Shown here: piece by piece, positions 17,583-25,826 of the stretch
Numbering within the stretch: position 1 is the first letter of the stretch
How the letters are laid out: each line of letters opens with the position of its first letter
From: Nonomuraea turkmeniaca
GTDB lineage: Bacteria > Actinomycetota > Actinomycetes > Streptosporangiales > Streptosporangiaceae
DNA: 64,000 nucleotides
Direction: 5' to 3'
Assembly: GCF_005889735.1 (NCBI RefSeq)
Contig: NZ_VCKY01000025.1
Coordinates: forward strand, 1-64,000
Notes under the pieces: generated by a model
Seen by the model: only the letters and a program-made list of their open reading frames with translations
What the model was told of the DNA's origin: nothing
The model's database searches: none
Position numbers and translations under genes: made by a program

Positions 17583-18218
17583 TCAACCCGCCGCTCGGCC
17601 GCTGACGGCGAGTCGATGCGGATGATCGGACCGGACGACGACGTCGGCCGCCTCCTGGGGGCGGACGTCCCGCTCATACCGCTCGTACGCGGGGAGCCGC
17701 CACCGCTCGCCCCCGGGCGTACCGCGCTCGAGTGCCTTGGCCGACAGCCACAGGTGCACGCTCACCTCGAACGTCAGCCCTCGCCCCAGCAACAACGTCC
17801 CGTCGACGAGCACCACCCCGCCCCGGGGCAGCTCCTGGTACGGCAGCCGATACGCCCGATCCACCCGGCTGTCCCAGAGCGCCGGCAACACCCGCCCCGG
17901 CCCGCCCGCGTCCAGCGGCTCGCGCACCTCCCTCCGCAGGCCCTTCACATCGAGCCAGTCCTCGTAGAAGGCGTCGGGATCGGTCCTGCCGTGCTCCAGC
18001 CGCAACGACGCGGGCCGCAGGAAGTCGCCGGCGGACACGCGCATCACGGGCCGCCCGCGCAGCCGGAGCGGCGCGACGAGCTCGTCAGCGAGCGCCTCGG
18101 GCCGCGCGGCAGGCGCCCCGTCCACGGCCACCCGCACCCACTGCTCCCGGGGCCGTCCGGAGATGAGCTCGGCCAGTTCCTCGACGAGGACGTCACGGGA
18201 GATCGGTCGCGCACGCAT
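17583..18218 (-). CDS. Uridine kinase-like P-loop family protein, Walker A degenerate
   Basis: A 211-aa protein from the ATG at 18218. Its layout is that of the nucleoside kinase-like NTPases found in actinobacteria (VRVAVDGAPAARPEALADEL, then VVLVDGTLLL and DVVVRSDHP). The canonical GKS/T of the P-loop is replaced by AAR, so ATP binding may be lost or altered. DFLRPASLRLEHGRTDPDAFYEDWLD resembles the uridine kinase substrate segment. It is divergent from the GRAM gene. Function is uncertain. Confidence 0.7.
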   Translation of the reverse strand: MRARPISRDVLVEELAELISGRPREQWVRVAVDGAPAARPEALADELVAPLRLRGRPVMRVSAGDFLRPASLRLEHGRTDPDAFYEDWLDVKGLRREVREPLDAGGPGRVLPALWDSRVDRAYRLPYQELPRGGVVLVDGTLLLGRGLTFEVSVHLWLSAKALERGTPGGERWRLPAYERYERDVRPQEAADVVVRSDHPHRLAVSGRAAG

Positions 18219-18291
18219 CGTCCCCAGCTTACGATCTCCGATTCTTCGGGGACCTTGTTGGCATGCCCTTGCTGGGCTGAGGATGTGCGGC

Positions 18292-18639
18292 ATGGATGAG
18301 CAGGAATTGGCCAAGATCTTCCGTGACACGGACCTCGTTCCCGCCCCTGGGGAGTCGGTGCTGCACAAGGGGGTGGCGAATCTCTGGGCCGGGCCTGAGG
18401 CGGTGGGTGGCCGGCTGTGGCTGACCAGCCGGGTGCTCGTGTTCCGCTCGCATGCGGTGAACGTCCAGACGGGTGTCTGGGCGTGGCCTCTCGAGGAGAT
18501 CGTGTCGACCGCACCGGTCAACACGCTCGGCATCGTCCCGAATGGGCTGGAGGTCGTACTGCGGAACGGGGAGCGGGTGCGATTCGTCGTACGCAAGCGG
18601 CGTGCCTGGATGCAGGCCATCCAGCACGCGAACGGCTGA
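18292..18639 (+). CDS. GRAM-domain protein
   Basis: A 115-aa, single-domain protein. Residues about 20-110 show the GRAM/PH-like beta pattern (GGRLWLTSRVLVFRSH, WPLEEIVSTAPVNTLGIVPNGLEVVLRNG, RFVVRKRRAWMQAI). Bacterial GRAM proteins are poorly known; the fold binds lipids or peptides in eukaryotes. The ATG at 18292 is preceded by GAGG; another ATG three codons earlier is possible. Confidence 0.8.
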   Translation: MDEQELAKIFRDTDLVPAPGESVLHKGVANLWAGPEAVGGRLWLTSRVLVFRSHAVNVQTGVWAWPLEEIVSTAPVNTLGIVPNGLEVVLRNGERVRFVVRKRRAWMQAIQHANG

Positions 18640-18656
18640 CCTCCGAGTCGGCCGGC

Positions 18657-19235
18657 TCAGGCGAGTGCGCTGATGGCGCGCCGCGTGCACCTCGAGCGCC
18701 AGGCGGTCACCACGGACTGCGCAAGCCCGGGAGAGACCCCGTCGCTGGTGTCCACCTCGTAGTCGTACGGACCGAACGTGTGGATGCCGTCCGTCTCGAC
18801 GTGACCGCGGCCCTCCCCGATCCGCCGATCCCCGCGCTCACGTTCCCTCCGGTCGATCTCCGCGAGGTCGCAGTGCACGCCGACGAGGAACACGTCGAAC
18901 CCCTCCAGCAGGCGGGCGAGATAACGCCGCCACTCGGGGAACTCGATGACATGCTCGACGATCAGATCGTTGCCGGCAGCCGCCAGAGCAGGCAGGCACC
19001 GATGAAAGCCGTCGAAGAACCGCGGCCGCATCTCCTGCCACCACGCGAACGGCCCGACATGGTCGCGCCGCTCGGGCAGCATCCCGCTCTCGACGAACTG
19101 GTCGGAGGAGACATACAGAAACGGCTCGTCCAGCGTGCGCTGCAGGATTTTGGCCAGGGTCGACTTCCCGGAACTCGACGCCCCGTTCAAGATGATGACC
19201 CGCCCCGGGCCGCGCTCCGGCGGAATGGGCTCCAC
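18657..19235 (-). CDS. Chloramphenicol phosphotransferase-like P-loop kinase
   Basis: A 192-aa protein. The GTG start at 19235 follows a GGAGGGAGAGG tract; the frame is open to 19310. Walker A is GASSSGKST at about 17-25. LVGVHCDLAEIDRRERERGDRRIG matches the CPT family pattern (VGVxCPLxxLxxRExxRGDRxxG). Streptomyces venezuelae CPT phosphorylates chloramphenicol, but most homologues have unknown small-molecule targets. It stands alone on the minus strand downstream of tRNA-Gly. Confidence 0.85.
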   Translation of the reverse strand: MEPIPPERGPGRVIILNGASSSGKSTLAKILQRTLDEPFLYVSSDQFVESGMLPERRDHVGPFAWWQEMRPRFFDGFHRCLPALAAAGNDLIVEHVIEFPEWRRYLARLLEGFDVFLVGVHCDLAEIDRRERERGDRRIGEGRGHVETDGIHTFGPYDYEVDTSDGVSPGLAQSVVTAWRSRCTRRAISALA

Positions 19236-19311
19236 GCCTCTCCCTCCACCAGGACAGCCACGCGAACCGCCGATCGGGCACGGAAGATCGGAAATAGTAG
19301 CGTAGATCACG

Positions 19312-19345
19312 AAGGCCAGGTCGCCTCAGGGGATGACCTGGCCTT
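19312..19345 (-). terminator. Terminator of tRNA-Gly
   Basis: AAGGCCAGGTC (19312-19322) and GACCTGGCCTT (19335-19345) form a perfect 11-bp stem with a 12-nt loop, just after the tRNA 3' end on the minus strand. Confidence 0.8.
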
Positions 19346-19356
19346 TCGCCGTCAGA

Positions 19357-19426
19357 GCGGACGACGGGAATCGAACCCGCGTAGCTAGTTTGGAAGACTA
19401 GGGCTCTACCATTGAGCTACGTCCGC
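19357..19426 (-). tRNA. tRNA-Gly (anticodon TCC)
   Basis: On the minus strand the sequence folds as GCGGACG / CGTCCGC acceptor, a GCTC-GAGC D arm, an anticodon arm CTAGT-CTTCCAA-ACTAG with anticodon TCC, and a T arm with GGTTCGATTCC. CCA is not encoded. It decodes GGA/GGG. Confidence 0.96.
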
Positions 19427-19515
19427 GCGAACCGGTCGAACTCTGGTCTAGACTTCATCCGGTCGTCAGGGCGTAAGCGTACCGGAGTCCCGGAGCGTAT
19501 GCGCACTCGGCGAGA

Positions 19516-19592
19516 CGGGGCGTGGCGCAGCTTGGCAGCGCGCTTGCTTTGGGAGCAAGAAGTCGCAGGTTCAAATCCTGTCGCCCCGACCA
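19516..19592 (+). tRNA. tRNA-Pro (anticodon TGG), CCA encoded
   Basis: The acceptor CGGGGCG/CGCCCCG, D arm GCGC-GCGC, anticodon arm CTTGC-TTTGGGA-GCAAG (anticodon TGG) and T arm GCAGG-TTCAAAT-CCTGT are clear. CCA is encoded at 19590-19592. It is divergent from tRNA-Gly. Confidence 0.96.
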
Positions 19593-19597
19593 GCTCA

Positions 19598-19626
19598 AAG
19601 GCCCCTCCCGATTCGGGAGGGGCCTT
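19598..19626 (+). terminator. Strong terminator of tRNA-Pro
   Basis: AAGGCCCCTCCCG (19598-19610) pairs perfectly with CGGGAGGGGCCTT (19614-19626), a 13-bp stem with a 3-nt ATT loop, 5 nt after the CCA end. Confidence 0.92.
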
Positions 19627-19668
19627 CTGCTTGTCTATCTGCTTGACGACGCGTGCGTGGCGTGCGAA

Positions 19669-20340
19669 TCAGCTGCTGTCACGGGACGGACGGTCTCGCT
19701 TCCGTCGAGCTCCGGACTCAGAGGGTGGTCGCTCGATCTCAGGAGAGCTCTGCTGCTGGGCCGCAAACAACTGGTCCGCCACCTGGCTGGGTTCGGGCTG
19801 AAGATTGAGGACACGCATGGCGGTGAAGGACTTGAGCCGATCACGTAGCACGGGGTCGTCCACCCGATCGATCAGTTCGAGAGCCTGAGCAAGGGCGCTA
19901 TCGGCCTGGATGTTCTCGTGTATGCGCTCTGCTTGCACGGTCAGGTGCTTTCGGGCACGGTTCGCGTGCAGGGCGAATGCACCTCCACAGGTAGTGATGA
20001 GCAGACCGCTAAGGCTCGTGAGCAGGGGGAGATAGCTCCAATCGGGGTTTCCTGCGTTGATGAGAGCCAAAACGCCGCCGGTGAGCAGAATCACCGCGCC
20101 GGCGGACATGAAGATCACACTCAGCCGAAACGTGGCTTCAGCTTGCTTCAGAGCCTGTCGTAGGAAGTCGAAGAAAAAGGATTGACGCTGTTTGGCCAGC
20201 TCGGTCTCGGCCGAAGGCTGTGACTCCGGAGGGAGATAGATGTGTTGATCTCTACCGACCTGATACACCTGGCCAGTGGCTTCGAACCTCACGGGCGGGA
20301 GCTCTCCACCGTTGCCGCCGTCTGCTGTGCTGTCCGCCAT
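19669..20340 (-). CDS. Two-TM membrane protein, possible TRADD-N-associated type
   Basis: A 223-aa protein. The ATG at 20340 has GGAGGAGG 5 nt upstream; the frame is open to 20523. The N-terminal part (about 17-36) has the pattern ATGQVYQVGRDQHIYLPPE, similar to actinobacterial QxGRDQ motifs at the N-termini of STAND/conflict proteins, some of which resemble RHIM amyloid motifs. A basic amphipathic helix then leads into two TM segments (about 69-91 and 97-118), and the tail is a helical region rich in charged residues. The TM pair preceded by FFFDFLRQALKQAEATFRLS recalls the TRADD-N-associated membrane domain. That assignment is from memory and tentative. Its third-position GC is lower than that of its neighbours, which suggests transfer next to the tRNA. 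Confidence 0.6.
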   Translation of the reverse strand: MADSTADGGNGGELPPVRFEATGQVYQVGRDQHIYLPPESQPSAETELAKQRQSFFFDFLRQALKQAEATFRLSVIFMSAGAVILLTGGVLALINAGNPDWSYLPLLTSLSGLLITTCGGAFALHANRARKHLTVQAERIHENIQADSALAQALELIDRVDDPVLRDRLKSFTAMRVLNLQPEPSQVADQLFAAQQQSSPEIERPPSESGARRKRDRPSRDSS

Positions 20341-20789
20341 CTGTGCCTCCTCCGATCGCAGCATGGCCACTGCGCTGCGGTGGCATCCAAGCGTAGACAT
20401 CGCTGGAGGAGCTTGGGGTGGGTCAGCTGTCATCAGTTGGCCCGGGGTCTCTACGCACCTCCTGGGCAGTGCAAGCGTCCGCCTGGTCTTGGTGTCGCCA
20501 CTGGCCCGCCCGGAGCGCCACACGGCGACGTACGGCGGTAGGGGCGGGATCGCCTTGGTGGCCCCCGCACAGGTCCACGCAATCCCACCTGAACGCTCTC
20601 AGCTCCTCCGTATGACGGCAGCCGTGTCGACGGATCCCGTGCGGATGAAGTGCCGGGCCGCTGGAGCTGCGCTCGTGTGCTGAACCCGATCGGCGCCCCC
20701 ACCATGAGGCCGATGAGCCACGCCTGGATGCGCCTTCCGCCCGTCATGGGTTGATGACGAACGCTCGCCCCCTGGTCGGGTGGCCGCGG
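20341..20789. other. Intergenic stretch with no gene seen
   Basis: This gap of about 450 nt lies upstream of the membrane protein and downstream of mmcQ. Open frames occur on both strands but lack ribosome sites and family-like sequence. I see no tRNA-like end or direct repeat of the tRNA-Pro 3' end. Confidence 0.4.
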
Positions 20790-21149
20790 TCAGGGCATGC
20801 GGGCGATCAACGTCTTCGGGGCGATCTGGCGGTAGGCGTCGGCGACGATCTCGGCCACCTCCGCCCAGTCCACCTCAGGAACGTCCAGGTAGACGCCGAG
20901 CCAGCCACGATGACCCACGTACGGCGGCCGGAAGAACCGCTCGGGGGCCTCGGCCACCAGCTCCGCCTGCGCCCCGGGAGGGGCCGCGCACCAGAACGCC
21001 AGGCGGTCGTCGTGGTGGTGGTCGGCGAACATGACGAACGTCTTCTTGTCCCGGATGAACCAGGTCGGCTCTCCGTGGCTGAGCCGTTCGGTGACCTCCG
21101 GGAGCGCGAGGCAGAGGTCGCGCAGCCGGTCCAGGGCGGCGGTGTCCAC
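20790..21149 (-). CDS. MmcQ/YjbR-family protein
   Basis: A 119-aa, CyaY-like alpha/beta protein. Signature parts are LPEVTERLSHGEPTWFIRDKKTFVMF, the HHHDDRLAFWCAAPPG stretch, and GWLGVYLD near residue 84. Bacterial members are called DNA-binding on weak evidence. The GTG start lies 6 nt after the rip1 stop on the same strand, so it is probably cotranscribed with the protease. Confidence 0.88.
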   Translation of the reverse strand: MDTAALDRLRDLCLALPEVTERLSHGEPTWFIRDKKTFVMFADHHHDDRLAFWCAAPPGAQAELVAEAPERFFRPPYVGHRGWLGVYLDVPEVDWAEVAEIVADAYRQIAPKTLIARMP

Positions 21150-21155
21150 GGAGGG

Positions 21156-22460
21156 TCAGCCCGTCAGTGTGAGGGGGTTGACGAGGTCCGCGTAGACCAG
21201 CAGGCCGGCCATGATCATCATGACGATGGCGATCGCGTACGTCAGCGGCAGCACCTTCGCGATGTCGACGGCCTTCGGCTCGGGACGGCGCATGATCTTG
21301 GCGTACGCCCGCTTGAGGCCCTCCCACAGCCCACCGGCGATGTGGCCGCCGTCGAGCGGCAGCAGCGGGATGAGGTTGAACATGCCGATCGCCAGGTTGA
21401 AGCCGGCCAGCAGGTTGACGAAGATGGCGATCTTCTTCTCGTTGGACAGGTCGGAGGCGAGGATCTCGCCGCCCATGCGGCCCGCGCCCACGACGCCGAC
21501 CGGGCCCTCGGGGTCGCGTTCCTCGCCCGAGAAGGCCGCGTGCCAGACGCCGACCATCTTCTCCGGCAGGTTGAGCAGGGAGCCCGCCACGCGGGCCGTC
21601 AGCGCGCCCATGTAGCCGACGACCTCGCCCATGCTCTGCTGCTCCATGACCTCCGTCGGCAGGACGCCGAGGAAGCCGACGTTCTTGTCGATCTTCTGGG
21701 GGTCCTGGAGGTTGGGGCGGTCCTGGGCGATGAGGGTGACGTCGAGCGTCATCGGCTTGCCGTCGCGGACGATGCCGAGCTGGACCGGGCCGGGGCCGTG
21801 GCCGCGGATCAGGCGGGTGGCGTCCTCCCAGGTGGTGATCTTCTGGCCGTCGAAGGCGACCATGCGGTCGCCGGGCCTCAGGCCGGCCTGGGCGGCGGGG
21901 GTCTGCTGGTCGGTGGGCTTGCACGCGGTGCGCTGCTCAGAGATCGGGATCACGCACGTGTTGGTCTCGGGGGACACGACGGGGGCCCAGGTGGGCAGGC
22001 CGATGCCGACCAGCAGGATGCTGAAGAACACGAACGCGAGCACGAAGTTCATCAGCGGCCCGCCGGACATGATGATGACCTTCTGCCACCACTTCTTGCG
22101 GTAGAAGACGCGGTCCTCGTCGCCGGGCCGGACCTCCTCCTGCGCGGCGTCGCGGGCCGACTCGATGAGGGCCTGGAACGGGCCCGTCGAGGTGCTCCTG
22201 ACCTTGGTCGGGTCGTCGCCGGGGCGCGGCGGCAACATGCCGATCATGCGGATGTAGCCGCCGAACGGGATCCACTTGATGCCGTACTCGGTCTCGCCCT
22301 TACGCCGGGACCACGCGGTCGAGCCGAAGCCGACCATGTATTGGGTCACCTTGACACCGAAGATCTTGGCGGGCACGAGATGGCCGATCTCGTGCAAGGC
22401 GATGGAGACCATCAACCCGAGCAGGAAGATGAGGATCCCCACCAGATAGAGCCAGTTCAT
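21156..22460 (-). CDS. rip1: Site-2 metalloprotease (Rip1/RseP family)
   Basis: Intramembrane zinc protease that cleaves anti-sigma factors inside the membrane, 434 aa. The zinc motif HEIGH is at about 24-28 in the first TM helix. A PDZ domain spans about 175-275 (AGLRPGDRMVAFDGQKI). The third ligand lies in PLLPLDGGHIAGG, in a C-terminal TM helix. M. tuberculosis Rip1 releases several ECF sigma factors. dxr and ispG, which usually flank this gene, are not next to it here. Confidence 0.95.
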   Translation of the reverse strand: MNWLYLVGILIFLLGLMVSIALHEIGHLVPAKIFGVKVTQYMVGFGSTAWSRRKGETEYGIKWIPFGGYIRMIGMLPPRPGDDPTKVRSTSTGPFQALIESARDAAQEEVRPGDEDRVFYRKKWWQKVIIMSGGPLMNFVLAFVFFSILLVGIGLPTWAPVVSPETNTCVIPISEQRTACKPTDQQTPAAQAGLRPGDRMVAFDGQKITTWEDATRLIRGHGPGPVQLGIVRDGKPMTLDVTLIAQDRPNLQDPQKIDKNVGFLGVLPTEVMEQQSMGEVVGYMGALTARVAGSLLNLPEKMVGVWHAAFSGEERDPEGPVGVVGAGRMGGEILASDLSNEKKIAIFVNLLAGFNLAIGMFNLIPLLPLDGGHIAGGLWEGLKRAYAKIMRRPEPKAVDIAKVLPLTYAIAIVMMIMAGLLVYADLVNPLTLTG

Positions 22461-22554
22461 CTATGTGCGCTCCAGGGCAAGGCGGACGGTCGCGACAGCC
22501 CCAGGGTAGTCGAACTCCCCCGACTCGACGCGGCGGTCGCGGAGGCGGGTATGG

Positions 22555-23670
22555 CTACGGCCGCCAGATCAGGACGAGGGCGCAGTCGTCGTTGTGGCCG
22601 GAGGCCATGGCGTTGACCAGGGCTCTCGCGCCGTCGCGGAACCCGGACGGCAGCAGCCGCTCCGCCTCGCCGAGCAGCCGGTCCAGCCCGGCGTCGATGT
22701 CGCGGCCCGGCTGCTCGATCAGCCCGTCGGTGAACAGCAGCAGCGCGTCGCCCTTGCGCAGCGTGCCGCTGTCGGGCTCGCAGTGCAGGTCGGGCACCAC
22801 GCCGAGGACCACGCCCTTGGCTGAGGCGACCTGCCAGTTGCCCGTGCCCGCGTCGAACTTCACCACCGGCGGATGCCCGGCCGACGTGATCGTGTAGTCG
22901 CCCGTGGCCAGGTCGAGGCGCACGTGCACGGCCGTGACGAATCCCTCGTCGCCCCGCTGACGGTGCAGGTACGTGTTGCAGGCAGGCAGGAAGTCGTCGA
23001 CCGAGCCGAGCAGCCCGCCGAACGTCCCCGACAGCAGCAGCGCCCTGGTGCCCGCGTCCACACCCTTGCCGGACACGTCCACGAGGGCGATCTCCACAGT
23101 GTCCCCGTCGCGCATGGAGACCAGGAAGTCGCCGCCGAACGAGGACCCGCCGGCCTGCTTGAGCACCACCTTGCCGCCCCAGTCCTTGGGCAGCGGGGGC
23201 AGCTCGCCCTGGCTCTTGAGCCGGTCACGCAGCTCCAGCAGCATCGCGTCGCCACGCAGCCCCTGCACGCCGAGCTTGCCCCTGGTGCGCGCCATGAGCA
23301 CGGCGAGCACGGTGGTGAACCCGATGGTCACGGTCAGCCCCAGCCCGATCCTGCCCACGCCGAGCATGATCGCGATGAAGCCGAGCGCGGCGCCGACCGC
23401 CAGGAGCAGCTTGACCAGGCTGCGCAGCCGCAACTGGAGCCCGCCGACCAGGGTGACGAGGATGAGCAGCGAGGGTGAGAAATACTCGGTCGAGACCCTC
23501 GCGGCCAGCAAGCCGATGACGATCGCGAGCGTGGACAGGGCGATGAGCAGGTTGCGGTCGCGGGCCAGCGGACCCCTGCGGATAAAGCGGACAATGGACA
23601 CGAGGAAGGGCACCCGCACCAGGACCGCACGGACCCGTGGCGGGATCAGCGGCGCCGGATGGGAACTCAT
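22555..23670 (-). CDS. Membrane SpoIIE-type PP2C phosphatase
   Basis: A 371-aa protein from the ATG at 23670; the frame is open to 23715. The N-terminal part has about four TM helices (30-125). The cytosolic PP2C/SpoIIE domain (about 160-371) shows FGGDFLVSMRDGDTVEIALVDVSGKGVDAG, TSAGHPPVV, LLLFTDGLIE and GHNDDCALVLI, with the metal-binding aspartates intact. Such phosphatases dephosphorylate STAS anti-anti-sigma factors and so activate stress or developmental sigma factors. No partner gene is adjacent. Confidence 0.93.
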   Translation of the reverse strand: MSSHPAPLIPPRVRAVLVRVPFLVSIVRFIRRGPLARDRNLLIALSTLAIVIGLLAARVSTEYFSPSLLILVTLVGGLQLRLRSLVKLLLAVGAALGFIAIMLGVGRIGLGLTVTIGFTTVLAVLMARTRGKLGVQGLRGDAMLLELRDRLKSQGELPPLPKDWGGKVVLKQAGGSSFGGDFLVSMRDGDTVEIALVDVSGKGVDAGTRALLLSGTFGGLLGSVDDFLPACNTYLHRQRGDEGFVTAVHVRLDLATGDYTITSAGHPPVVKFDAGTGNWQVASAKGVVLGVVPDLHCEPDSGTLRKGDALLLFTDGLIEQPGRDIDAGLDRLLGEAERLLPSGFRDGARALVNAMASGHNDDCALVLIWRP

Positions 23671-23776
23671 GATGCGCCTGACTGTATCGGTCTGGCCCGT
23701 GTTTTGGCAGCCCACTTGACCAAGGCCTTGATCATTAAGGACCGATATTCAGTGGCCCTCCCCCTATGCCCACTCC

Positions 23777-23782
23777 TACCGT
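23777..23782 (+). promoter_or_regulatory. -10 box of leaderless Eis-like gene
   Basis: TACCGT lies 6 nt before the ATG at 23789, the spacing expected when transcription starts at the first base of the start codon. Confidence 0.6.
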
Positions 23783-23788
23783 GGACGG

Positions 23789-25015
23789 ATGACGTACCCG
23801 ATCCGTCCGATTGGTGAGGCCGAATGGCCGGCGTTCACCCGGGTTCTCGAAGAGGGGTTCAATTGGACCCCGCATCCCCAGCAGGCTGAGCGCTGGAAGG
23901 CCGAGACGGAGTTCGACCGCACCCTCGCCGTCTTCGACGGCGATCTCATGGTGGGGGTCACCGCCGTGTTCAGTTTCCGGATGACGGTCCCCGGCGGGCA
24001 GCTGCCCGTCGGCGGCGTGACCGCCGTCAGCGTGCTGCCCTCGCACCGCCGCCGCGGGGTGCTGACCTCGATGATGCGCAGGCAACTGGCCGACATCCGC
24101 GAGCGCGGCGAGCCCGTCGCCGCGCTGTACGCCTCCGAGTCGGTGATCTACGGCAGATACGGCTACGGAAGGGCCGCGAGCCTGCTGTGGTTCCGCGTCC
24201 ACAAGCACGCCTCGGCGTTCGTCAAGAACGCGCCGGTCGACCCGTCGCTGCGGATCAGGGTCGCCAAGCCCGCCGACGCGCGTGCCGACCTGGAGAAGGT
24301 GTACGCGTCCGTGGTGACCGCACGCCCGGGGCGCTACGAGCGCAGTGCGGCGTTCTGGGACAGCTCGCTGGGCGACGAGGAATTCGACCAGCGGGGGTCG
24401 GGGCCGCTGCGCGCGGTGCTGGCCGAGGACGACCGGGGTGTGCGCGGGTACGCGCTGTTCCGGGTCAAGGGCTCCTGGGACGAGCACGACCTGCCCACTG
24501 GAGAGGTGCAGCTGCAGGAGCTGGAGGCGGCCGACCCGGCGGCCTACGCCCTGCTGTGGCGCAGCGTCCTCGACCGCGACCTCACCATGTCGGTGCGGGC
24601 GCCCAGGCCGGTGGACGACCCGCTGATCTCGTTGCTGGCCGACCAGCGGCAGCTACGCGCCGGCTGGAGCGACGAGCTGTGGGTACGCCTGGTCGAGGTA
24701 GACCGCGCGCTGGCCGGCCGCGCCTACTCCGCGCCGGTGGACGTCGTGATCGAGGTGGAGGACGAGGTGTGCCCGTGGAACGCCGGCCGCTGGCGGCTCA
24801 CCGCGGACACGACGGGCGCCGAGTGCAAGCAGGTCGACGAGGAGCCCGACCTGACGGTGCCGGTGGCCGCGCTCGGGTCGGCGTACATGGGCGACGGGCA
24901 GCTCACCCAGCTGCTCGACGCGGGGCTGCTGCGCGAGCACCGGCAGGGCGCGGTGCGCGCGCTGGCCACCGCCATGTCGTGGAGCCCCAAGCCATTCGCC
25001 GGACGGGTCTTCTGA
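23789..25015 (+). CDS. Eis-family GNAT N-acetyltransferase
   Basis: A 408-aa protein with the Eis layout: an N-terminal GNAT domain with the acetyl-CoA loop VLPSHRRRGVLTSMMR (about 84-99), a central GNAT-like domain, and a C-terminal sterol-carrier-protein-like domain (about 300-408). The C-terminus ends in a phenylalanine, as in M. tuberculosis Eis, where the terminal carboxylate takes part in catalysis. Eis acetylates aminoglycosides and other amines at several positions. Likely leaderless (TACCGT 6 nt upstream). The in vivo substrate is unknown. Confidence 0.93.
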   Translation: MTYPIRPIGEAEWPAFTRVLEEGFNWTPHPQQAERWKAETEFDRTLAVFDGDLMVGVTAVFSFRMTVPGGQLPVGGVTAVSVLPSHRRRGVLTSMMRRQLADIRERGEPVAALYASESVIYGRYGYGRAASLLWFRVHKHASAFVKNAPVDPSLRIRVAKPADARADLEKVYASVVTARPGRYERSAAFWDSSLGDEEFDQRGSGPLRAVLAEDDRGVRGYALFRVKGSWDEHDLPTGEVQLQELEAADPAAYALLWRSVLDRDLTMSVRAPRPVDDPLISLLADQRQLRAGWSDELWVRLVEVDRALAGRAYSAPVDVVIEVEDEVCPWNAGRWRLTADTTGAECKQVDEEPDLTVPVAALGSAYMGDGQLTQLLDAGLLREHRQGAVRALATAMSWSPKPFAGRVF

Positions 25016-25103
25016 CCTCGTGGGAAATCTGCTGAGCAGCCGTCGCTACGGTCTTGGCCGCCCAGTGGGGGCGGCGGTCCGCTCATGCGGGTTTCCTACG
25101 AGC

Positions 25104-25109
25104 TAGGCT
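25104..25109 (+). promoter_or_regulatory. -10 box of leaderless small gene
   Basis: TAGGCT lies 6 nt before the ATG at 25116. Confidence 0.5.
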
Positions 25110-25115
25110 CCAAGC

Positions 25116-25268
25116 ATGGCGCTGCAAAGCTTGCAGATCACCGCGACGATCGCCATGCGTGCCCGCGACGTGTCGAGATCGTCGAAGGAGCAGCAGGAGG
25201 CCGCCGACCGGCGGCCCCTGCGCGACGAGATGCCCAGGCGGGAGTCCAAAGGCAAGAGTCGAAGCTAG
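25116..25268 (+). CDS. Small uncharacterised protein (50 aa)
   Basis: A 51-codon frame starting MALQSLQITATIAMRARDVS and ending in a basic, charged tail (RRESKGKSRS). Nearly all third codon positions are G or C, and a TAGGCT box at leaderless spacing precedes it, so it is probably a real gene. Its TAG stop directly abuts the rpiB stop on the other strand. The N-terminal half could form an amphipathic helix; no function is recognised. Confidence 0.55.
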   Translation: MALQSLQITATIAMRARDVSRSSKEQQEAADRRPLRDEMPRRESKGKSRS

Positions 25269-25736
25269 TCACGGCAGCGAGGGCAGCTGGCCGATCGTCT
25301 CGTAGGTGGCCAGCTGCGCGATCCGCCTGCTGTGCCGCTCGCTGCCGGAGAACGTCGTGGTCAGGAAGACCTCGACGAACCTGGTGGCCTCCTCGAGGGA
25401 GTGCATGCGCGCCCCGACGCTGACCACGTTGGCGTTGTTGTGCTCGCGGGCCAGGCCGGCCGTCTCCTCACTCCAGGCCAGGGCCGCGCGGATGCCGCGC
25501 ACCTTGTTGGCGGCGATCTGCTCGCCGTTGCCCGAGCCGCCGATCACGATCCCGAGGCTGGCGGGGTCGCCCGCGACGCCCTCGGCGGCACGCAGCACGA
25601 ACGCGGGATAGTCGTCCTCGGCGTCATAGACGAAGGGACCGCAGTCGGTCACTTCGTGCCCGTGGTCCTTCAGCCAGGACACGAGGTGGTTCTTGAGCTC
25701 ATAGCCGGCATGGTCGGCACCGATGTAGACACGCAC
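25269..25736 (-). CDS. rpiB: Ribose-5-phosphate isomerase B
   Basis: Pentose-phosphate enzyme that interconverts ribose-5-phosphate and ribulose-5-phosphate, 155 aa. MRVYIGADHAGYELK is the phosphate and catalytic N-terminus. GGSGNGEQIAANKVRG has Glu rather than Cys as the base, as in M. tuberculosis RpiB. The start is GTG. In M. tuberculosis rpiB also lies beside the DsbA-like nitroreductase and pepN genes; here three other genes have entered between. Confidence 0.96.
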   Translation of the reverse strand: MRVYIGADHAGYELKNHLVSWLKDHGHEVTDCGPFVYDAEDDYPAFVLRAAEGVAGDPASLGIVIGGSGNGEQIAANKVRGIRAALAWSEETAGLAREHNNANVVSVGARMHSLEEATRFVEVFLTTTFSGSERHSRRIAQLATYETIGQLPSLP

Positions 25737-25826
25737 CCGACCAGTCTTCCACAGCCCTGAGGATCGAGCTCGCGGGCTAGAGTAAGGGCCTCACCCGTTG
25801 CCCAGTCCTTACGAAGGCAGAAACCC

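Noticed and set aside
20451-20747. 98-codon minus-strand frame in the gap before mmcQ
   Set aside because: No ribosome site, unbalanced Pro/Arg/Gly composition and no recognisable domain.
19357-20789. Integrated element at tRNA-Pro or tRNA-Gly
   Set aside because: No integrase gene and no repeated tRNA 3' end downstream; the odd composition of one gene is not enough.
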